DNA of 64,000 bases from Parastagonospora avenae f. sp. tritici 18332-5 (lineage: Eukaryota > Ascomycota > Dothideomycetes > Pleosporales > Phaeosphaeriaceae): contig JAFJTR010000005.1 in assembly GCA_022559985.1 (NCBI GenBank), positions 780,712-844,711 of the forward strand, read 5' to 3'. Positions 57,600 to 64,000 of the stretch are shown here, piece by piece. Below the pieces are notes generated by a model that saw only the letters and a program-made list of their open reading frames with translations, was not told the origin of the DNA and ran no database searches. Position 1 is the first letter of the stretch, and each line of letters opens with the position of its first letter. Both the position numbers and the translations under genes were made by a program.

Positions 57600-60500
57600 T
57601 TAAGAGACAAATGACCGGCGCGATGTCGTAGCGTTTGGAGCTGCCACCCTAGCGTTTGAACTCTGGACAGGACCCACCCCTGGTAAAGGTTGGAACGCCG
57701 CAGCATTGGGCCAGTTACCCAGTTTGCCTGGATCTCCGCCTATTCTCACCCATTTCGCATGCGACGGCGTTGGCCCATCCATGACAAACATGCGATACCA
57801 GCCAACAGGCGCCACATAAGGGCCTTTGGGTGCTTTCACAGTACAGGAAGTACCAGAACACGAGAAGCTTGGAAACAGGATACGCGCACCCATAGAGCTG
57901 CCGTGCGTGCTAGACTCTGAGCCGAGCAGAGATACCTTGATGTTGCCGCTGGTCGAAGAGGCTATGGTAAAGGAGTAGTCTGCCTCCCAGATCCAGTCAT
58001 TCTGTGGTAAATCGAAAGCAGGCTGCGGGGCTCCAGAGAGCAAGTATGGCGGCAGGAAAACTTCAAATCTGTATTCCTGGGGGTGCGTGTTGTCCTCGGG
58101 GTCCGAGCCGGAAACCAGTACCCGACCGTCATCCATTAGCACAGCTTCGGAATGGTACATGCGTGCGATGGTTGTGTTCGCCATCATGCTTATACGCTGG
58201 TGGAGTGGCTTCCTGGAGTCGTACAGAAGCGCATTGAAGTTCGAGTTTTCTCCGAGTCCGAAACCTGCTGCGCCCGTCTCTGCGCCGTTGAGGATCAGGA
58301 ACGTTCCATCTGGCAGAGTCGCCATACATGACATGACTCGTCGCGAGGGCATTCGCTCGATGGCCCATTGTGCGTTTGGCGCATCTGGCGCAATGCTTAC
58401 ACAATTGTCGATTCCCCACGCCGGCTGTAGTGTAGCTCCACCACAGATTAGGACTTCGAGTGGCTTGTCATACGGATAATACTGTGGCAACAGTACCTGA
58501 GAGCCCTCAAGCGGGTATGTCCTGCCTCCCTTTGGATCGTTGACTCCTCCCGGCACTTTTGGAAGGACCTTGACTGTGTTCAAGGTGACCTCGTCCAGAA
58601 TCCGGGCTTCGTTGTAGTATTGGATGAAGATGCCACCTGACGGCAACACGACAAGATATGGGTACAGATTGTATGGATCCGTTTGGCGCAAGTAGTCTGC
58701 TTCATATATGGGTCCAACTGTTGGAAGGATTTCCATGTTCGGGACTGGTGGGCCGTTTGAACCATTCTCACCACCGACGATGAGTATGGAGCCATTTGCC
58801 ATGACCATGCCCGTGGGGTACCAGCGCGGCTGCTGAAGTCTGACAGCGTTGACGTCTTCTTGCCAGTCATTCGTTCCGTTGACACCAGGTTTGCCGTCTG
58901 GCCAGTAAATACGAACTCCGAAGAGAGAGTCTACCGACCAACCGCCAATGTTGATCTGACGCCCAGCCCGGTCCGGCATTGTTAGGCCAGCAGCGCAGAA
59001 CACATCGGTCTTGAGGCCTTTCAGCTCGCGGAAAGCGTGGAAGATGTCGCCGCCTATGGATGGATCGAACTCGTACGCACCCGTAGTGTTTGGTGCACCA
59101 GTCCCATGTTTCTCGAGCAGGTTGACCTTGCCGTTAATGCCTGGTTGCGCGATCAGCGGGATGATGGGGCCTCCGACCAAGAACTCGTATCGACCTGCAG
59201 CTGTGCCTTTGGGGTACTGCCATACATAGAGCGGAGTACCTGTCCACTTGTACCAAGTAAGTCGGTTGCCGGCACCACAAATGGCCTCGGGAGCACCTGG
59301 ACAGGCGGTGGCGCAGTCAGAATCCGGAGCTTTTGTAGATCCGGCCTGTGCAATGCCCTCGACATCTCCACAGTAGCATTCTTCGCCGTACTCCATACCT
59401 GCGGCCATGTAGCCATACTCTTTGCACTTGCCCAGGCACCATTCGGGCGAATTACCTGTTGCGTTGACCAACTGCCAGGGAAAGACTCTTGCCCCATTGC
59501 CTCCGTCAGTTATGCATCCTTGATAAGTCCAGTCGCTCACGTTCTGTACAGGTGTTGGCTTCTTGATCACCTGCAATATCGTCTGGTTCGACCAGATGCT
59601 GAGCCTGTTGCCAGCACCGCACTTCTGACTTGAGCTGCCTCCACATGGCATGTTACATTCTGTATCCGAAGATGCGAGAGAACCTCCCTGGCGGATGAAA
59701 TTGTCGCAGAAGCATTGCGTACTGTACTCCATACCAGCGATGGAGTAGCCTGCTGTGGCGCATTTGGTCGCACATGAGCCGATGGTCATGGCCGAGTCAT
59801 CAGGCTGCTGATTGTTCATGATGCGGTAGCCAGGTCCATCCACATAGCAGCCTTTGTATGTGAAGCCCTTTGGTACACCAGTGGCTACAGGCGCAGCACT
59901 CGATACACTTGAGACGACTGGCACACTTGAGACGACGGGCGCACTCGAAGCACCGCCTGCCGCCGCAGTGGGCGATGCCGATGGCGATGCCGATGGCGAT
60001 GGCGACGGCGACGGTGAGGGTGAGCTCGATTCTTGTCCCGTGTAAAATTTGTACAGTGTCAATCGGTCAGGTCCTCCGCAGATCTCTGTCTGATTCCCGT
60101 TGCACTTCATGTTGCATCCCACTTCGCCGTTAGGCGCCGGACCGCCAGTGTTGCGAAGTTGTTTGTCACAAAAGCACTCGCCGGCGTACTCAGTGCCAGC
60201 AAGAGTGTAGCCAGCCGACTGACATGCTGTTTGACAACCCTTGTTTGTCATTCCACCATTCACATTGCCGCCAAAGGAGAGAGATCTTTTAGCAACGCTG
60301 TCGGTGTAGCAGCCTTCATAGTACCATCCCTTTGGTTTTACCGGGACCGTGGTACCGCTAGCTGGAGGGGCGGACGACACTCCGGGAGCCTGTCGACCAA
60401 CAAACACATGCTTGCTCCTGTCGACTGCAGCATCGTCACGCCCGAAGGCGTAAAGATAGTCTCTGCTTCCGCAGTCTGTTGCAGCACCGCTTGCGCAATC

Positions 60501-60981
60501 CGAGGAGCACTCGGAGGTCGTCAATCTACTCGAGCTCTTCAATGATGACCCGCAAAGGCCTGGCTATGATTAGATACAGCCACAAACAGCAAAAGGGGCA
60601 GCCAATGCCGAGGAATTGACGTACATTCATTGTCGTTCCAGGTACCAGCTACTGGGTAGCCACGATCGTCGCATAGCGCAACGCAGGTAGCCGCGCTCAA
60701 AGGCTCAGTCCCAGAGTCTGCGCTGCGTAGAGTGCGCTGATCAACCAGATCCCTGGTTCCTGTCAGTACGTGCTAGGATCACCGGGCATTGCGAACGTTT
60801 ATTCAAGCGCAATCTACTTTACTTACGTGTAGCAGCCTTTGTGTGACCAGCCTTCGGGCAATTCTTTTAGCACCACAGGCTTCTGCCGAATAAGCGCAAC
60901 GGCACCATTGGTCGTGCATACAAACAATAATGTGCATAGTATTGGAGTGCGGGCCCATCCATTTGTCCAGGGACGCTTCAT
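57600..60981 (-). CDS. Secreted copper-radical oxidase (AA5, glyoxal-oxidase-like) with four WSC domains
   Basis: Three exons (60981-60827, 60752-60625, 60559-57600) encode about 1,080 aa. A signal peptide (TPILCTLLFVCTTNGAVA) is followed by four WSC domains starting at GWSHKGCYT, GWYYEGCYT, GFTYKGCYV and DWTYQGCIT. WSC 2 and 3 are separated by an SPSPSP linker. The oxidase part shows KTDVFCAAGLTMPDRAGRQINIGGW (radical-site Cys), QQPRWYPTGMVMANGSILIVGGENG (radical Tyr), and TTIARMYHSEAVLMDDGRVLVSGSDP (Tyr-His copper ligands). The C-terminal Early-set domain ends in GWYRMFVMDGPTPSHAKWVRI. It would oxidise aldehydes or alcohols outside the cell and make H2O2, with the WSC domains binding wall polysaccharide. 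Confidence 0.93.
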
Positions 60982-61056
60982 GTTGGGCGAAGTAGATTGC
61001 AATGCATGCGGCCGCAATGACAACAAGGTACGAGCATCGACATTCTCACGACGAGG

Positions 61057-61063
61057 TATATAT
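61057..61063 (-). promoter_or_regulatory. TATA-like box of the copper-radical oxidase
   Basis: The minus strand reads ATATATA about 76 bp upstream of the ATG at 60981. Motif and spacing only. Confidence 0.4.
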
Positions 61064-62146
61064 GCTCACCGTACTGCTCACCACGCGGAACAGTTTTTGC
61101 CTGATGTGGGCACTACCTCGAGGCCTCTAGTCAGTCGTCCCGTCCTCACGATGGAACCTTGGCCGGGTACGAGGCAGGCATGTGGCGCGCTGCCGTGTCA
61201 GCAAACGACATTCAATAGTTCAAGTGCTGCGGCTGAACGCGGAGCCATCTTGGTATTCGTCTATCGTACCCTGCGGAACCACTTTCGGGAGGTGTTTTGC
61301 TGCACGAATGTCGGGTAAATGGCGCTAGGGGTCTTATCACCACCCACCCGCCATCGTGGTAGCTCGTGCACGCGGGGTGGGCCACACGTTTCTCGCCCCG
61401 TGTAAAATTTGCCTATGCCGCGCTACAAGGCTAGGTCCCACGCCGCCTGAGCGATAGTCTTTACACTACCCAAACTACCCACCCTCCCTTCGTATTCCAG
61501 CTTCTATTTCAATAGCCTTTTCGGCTGCTACTCCTGCCGACTCCAGAATTACTGCCGACGATGGGATCGCATCGCCTAGAAAGGATTTAAGCTCCTGCTA
61601 GCGCCCAGTAAGATACATTGCGTGCATGTATTGGAAGGCCCCCAACACGGCATGTAAGATATACTTCCCACCCAAAGCAAGCTATATCAGGAGACATGCA
61701 TGCACCCCCATCTTCTGACCCTGCGAGTAAGCACGCGAGGCTGCACTATCTGCGTTCCAGCCCTGAAATGCCTCACCGGCGTGCACATGGCTGTTGCTTG
61801 CAATCTCAGCACCGCACACTTGGCACTCGTCCGTCCCCACACAGTACGAGACGGACCTTCTCCGCTCGGAAGCTATAATAGGGCTGACCGATCAGTTTTT
61901 CGATGCTTTGCTTATTAGGCATTACGGCATGTGATAAGAGGGGTCTTTGTGAACGGCATGTCACTGAGTGGCCCGCCTTCCCCCTAATGTCCTGGCCTAG
62001 AAGATGGACCTAGAGCTTTGTGCAGCTGAAGTCAGATAAGAGTGTAGTCTCCTCATCACGCGCTCCTCTTGTGGCGCGGGAACATGAATTCTAAAGCCTT
62101 TTCATTGGCTCTAGCTACGTAGCAATTAGAGAATTATTTTAGTATA
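61064..62146. other. Intergenic, left flank of nested transposons
   Basis: No gene was recognised; short frames at 61618-61918 look random. The TA at 62145-62146 is the left target site of the next element. Confidence 0.45.
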
Positions 62147-62788
62147 ACGTAGGTGATGGGCGAGTCGGCCAGATGGGCGAAGCGTCTACCTTGGCAAGAC
62201 CCCACCAAATCCCAGCTCCCACATCCTACATCCTACACTCCCTATAAAGCTGCACAGTCTAAAAGTAATACGTGTTAATCAGATTGCTCATTTATTACTT
62301 GTTTACAGGTGCGCGCGTTATGTCTAGTCTAATTGCAACGCCCACAGCGTCGTTAAGATGGCTCGCCCACCTCAGTGCCCACCCACTTCTTCGCCTTCTT
62401 CCCATCAATACGTGCCCCAAACTCTCGTAGAGCAGTTAATCGCTCGCCCTTATCTACTGTCAGTATAGCCTCTCGCTGTATACGCTTTCTTTTGTGCGGT
62501 TTACGTCGCGTGGCGGCCTTATTAGCTGCTCGAAGCGCAGCGTTCTCCCTTTACGCTAACACGAGTTTGTGCGCAATTACTGCTGCGCCTTTTGCTAGCA
62601 TTTTAAAGGCCTTAACTATTAAAGTTAGCAAGCTATCTATATGCCTTTAACTTCTTGTCTTCACTAGAGTTGATTGAGACCTAAATTCTAGGGTATTGCT
62701 TAGTGTTTGCGACTGCTAGGAACGGTCTTTAACAGTAGGCAATAGTAGAGTACGAAGCCGGATGTTAAGCTTCGATACTACCGCCTCT
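62147..62788 (-). mobile_element. Second pogo/Fot1-type copy, cut by a retroelement
   Basis: The element starts ACGTAGGTGATGGGCGAGTC after a TA and shares the GGGCGAGTCGGCC core and the CTTGGCAAGACCCCACCAAA stretch of the copy at 43060. The minus-strand frame gives the same transposase tail (KLVLA, NAALRAANKAATRRK, KRKRIQREAILT, RRCGRCN) with stops. The match runs to about 62780, where the Copia LTR begins. The remainder of this copy should lie beyond the right edge. It has diverged much more from the first copy than one fresh duplication would. Confidence 0.8.
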
Positions 62789-62983
62789 TGTCAGATTTAA
62801 TGGATGGGATGAAGGCTTGATTAGTTGTCCTGTTGTGCTGTGTTCCTGCTACGTGTTCTGTTTTTCTTTGTGTTGTTACACCTAAGCTTTGTGTTACTTA
62901 ACTATCCCTAATCGTGAAGACAATAACGCGCGAAACCTGCTATCTAACACCCTTACAGAGCAAAGCCTTAGACTAATCTAACA
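62789..62983 (-). repeat. Solo-facing LTR of a Copia retroelement
   Basis: A 195-bp unit begins TGTCAGATT and ends AATCTAACA, so its termini are near-perfect inverted repeats of the TG...CA type. It is followed on the plus strand by retroelement sequence in minus orientation, so this is the 3' LTR. The other LTR lies outside the window. The 5 bp before it are CCTCT; the matching target duplicate would be beyond the right edge. Confidence 0.7.
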
Positions 62984-63653
62984 CGCCCCCTCAGTTCGGC
63001 GCTCCTCAACAGACTGAGCTGGAGTGGGCTTTGCAGACTATATACCGAGACCTTCTATCTTCTTGTGAGATCTAAAGGGTTCTTAATGATGTTGATGATT
63101 GACGTGATTAATTGTGTGTCCTTCGTCTGATCTATGAACAGGTGGTTTTATCCCCCGCCCTTGTGCGACCAGCTACACAGTCCATTCCATGCATTGCTAT
63201 TCTAGCCGAGCCTGTGTTACAGCCCAGCCTCGCTCATCTGCCTCAGTTGTTAAGGTGGTGAAAGTGCCTTGTTTGCTCGCTTTCTATGCAATCAGGCCCC
63301 TAAACAGTCAAATAGTGTAGCATTGTGAGCTCTTGCGGTCAGAGGTGTTGTCAGCGAACGACGCATCGCTCGCTACCTCGAGGTGGAGGCCTCCGCCTTG
63401 GCGTAGGGCTAGGTTCTGCGTGCTCATGAGGTAGAGCAGTACTCGATCAGCTGCTTCGTGAGACTTTGGTCCTAGGTTAAGCATATATCGCCCAAGTCTT
63501 GATATAGCAAACGCAATATCTAGGCGCGTTGTAACTGCTACAAACAGCAGTGAGCTGATCTTGCGTTAGTACTTGTTAATTTCTAATAGCGTGGCTAGGC
63601 CTGCTTATAGTTCTAGCTCGATAGAGGACATTAAGGTATCGTATTGTCAGATA
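62984..63653 (-). mobile_element. Copia Pol remnant (reverse transcriptase / RNase H end)
   Basis: The minus strand encodes KISSLLFVAVTTRLDIAFAISRLGRY, AADRVLLYLMSTQNLALRQGGG and LEVASDASFADNTSDRKSSQ. These are the junction of reverse transcriptase and RNase H of Copia elements, with the RNase H SDASFADN site. Several in-frame stops (near 63570, 63315 and 63295) sit where relatives have Gln or Trp, consistent with C-to-T or G-to-A changes. The upstream part is interrupted by another element at 63654. Confidence 0.85.
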
Positions 63654-64000
63654 CCGTGGGTGACGGCCCAACGAGCCGGACGGCCCAACGAGCCACCCGA
63701 ACACCAAAACCAGCACCTCAACATGAGCCTATTAAGCTACGTACAATAGCTATAACTATAAGATTTTTTAGAGTTTAGTTCTAAACGTCTTGATTGATAT
63801 ATATAGCTATAGAAATCGCACTGGAGTTCTGATCGCGCGCCCGCCGCGCGAGGTTGAGGCTGGAGGAGCTGTAGGAGGCTTATGAGGCTGCGCACTACTT
63901 CGAGGCTGCGCAGCTGCTCTTTTTTTTGAAGCTACCTTAATAGGAGCCTTGAAGCTCCTCCTTTTACTCTTTTGAGCAGTTTTTTGAGCTTGCTGAAGTC
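63654..64000 (-). mobile_element. End of a third DNA transposon, cut by the window edge
   Basis: After a TA (63652-63653) comes a GC-rich end with the 16-mer GACGGCCCAACGAGCC twice (63662-63677, 63679-63694), the same layout as the duplicated right end of the pogo copy. The minus strand beyond reads a Lys/Leu-rich tail (KLKKLLKRVKGGASRLLLR) as at transposase C-termini. It lies inside the Copia Pol sequence. The superfamily is inferred from the TA target and layout. Confidence 0.55.

Noticed and set aside
61057..62146. Possible extra upstream exon of the copper-radical oxidase or a separate small gene
   Set aside because: The signal peptide and TATA-like box already give a complete 5' end; frames beyond are short and random.
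1..64000. tRNA, rRNA, CRISPR arrays or bacterial-type operons
   Set aside because: None was recognised by reading; the split genes show this is eukaryotic DNA. A tRNA search program could still find one that I missed.

Overview
The window is nuclear DNA from a filamentous ascomycete (Pezizomycotina). The evidence is many short GT-AG introns (about 44-76 nt), fungal-only families, and transposons of the hAT, pogo/Fot1 and Copia types. The gene repertoire and transposon types suggest Dothideomycetes, but that placement is an inference. No rRNA, tRNA or CRISPR was recognised. All exon-intron models were read by eye. Most join in frame and continue recognisable family sequence across the junction.

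Layout. 1-860: the start of an unknown gene that runs off the left edge. 0.86-5.2 kb: gene-poor, with an internally deleted hAT element (1709-2724) and a decayed small secreted-protein gene. 5.2-15.2 kb: a decayed secondary-metabolite locus with an intact DHA2-type efflux pump, an intact GT1 glycosyltransferase, and a broken multidomain synthetase (partial condensation, adenylation, thiolation, reductase) that looks like the C-terminal part of a PKS-NRPS. 15.7-30.8 kb: mostly single-copy genes: a DUF7923-like protein, a DAL5-type permease, a mitochondrial-type RRM protein, a P450, two conserved unknown proteins, an NmrA-like reductase, a GH5 endoglucanase and a FAD monooxygenase.

31.1-42.3 kb: a compact group that may form a nitrogen-compound catabolic cluster. 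It holds an amino-acid permease, a cytosolic NodB/PuuE-like hydrolase, a zinc alcohol dehydrogenase, an amidase, a short-chain dehydrogenase and a C2H2/fungal_trans regulator. Two head-to-head promoters drive four of these genes, and one carries a tandem pair of GATA sites. A plausible scheme is uptake, opening of a cyclic amide or similar bond, amide hydrolysis, then oxidation of the carbon skeleton, under nitrogen control and a local regulator. The pathway is inferred and the substrate is unknown.

43.1-45.3 kb: a complete but inactivated pogo/Fot1-type transposon with a 15-bp minisatellite about 300 bp away. 45.9-61.0 kb: housekeeping and cell-surface genes: lipoate ligase, a YCII protein, a membrane-anchored polysaccharide deacetylase, a Ser-rich polycystin-named protein, the mismatch-repair protein MLH3, and a secreted copper-radical oxidase with four WSC domains. 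62.1-64.0 kb: nested transposons, with a second pogo-type copy cut by a Copia retroelement that is itself cut by another DNA element. The stop codons in the mobile elements are mostly transition-type, as expected from repeat-induced point mutation (RIP).
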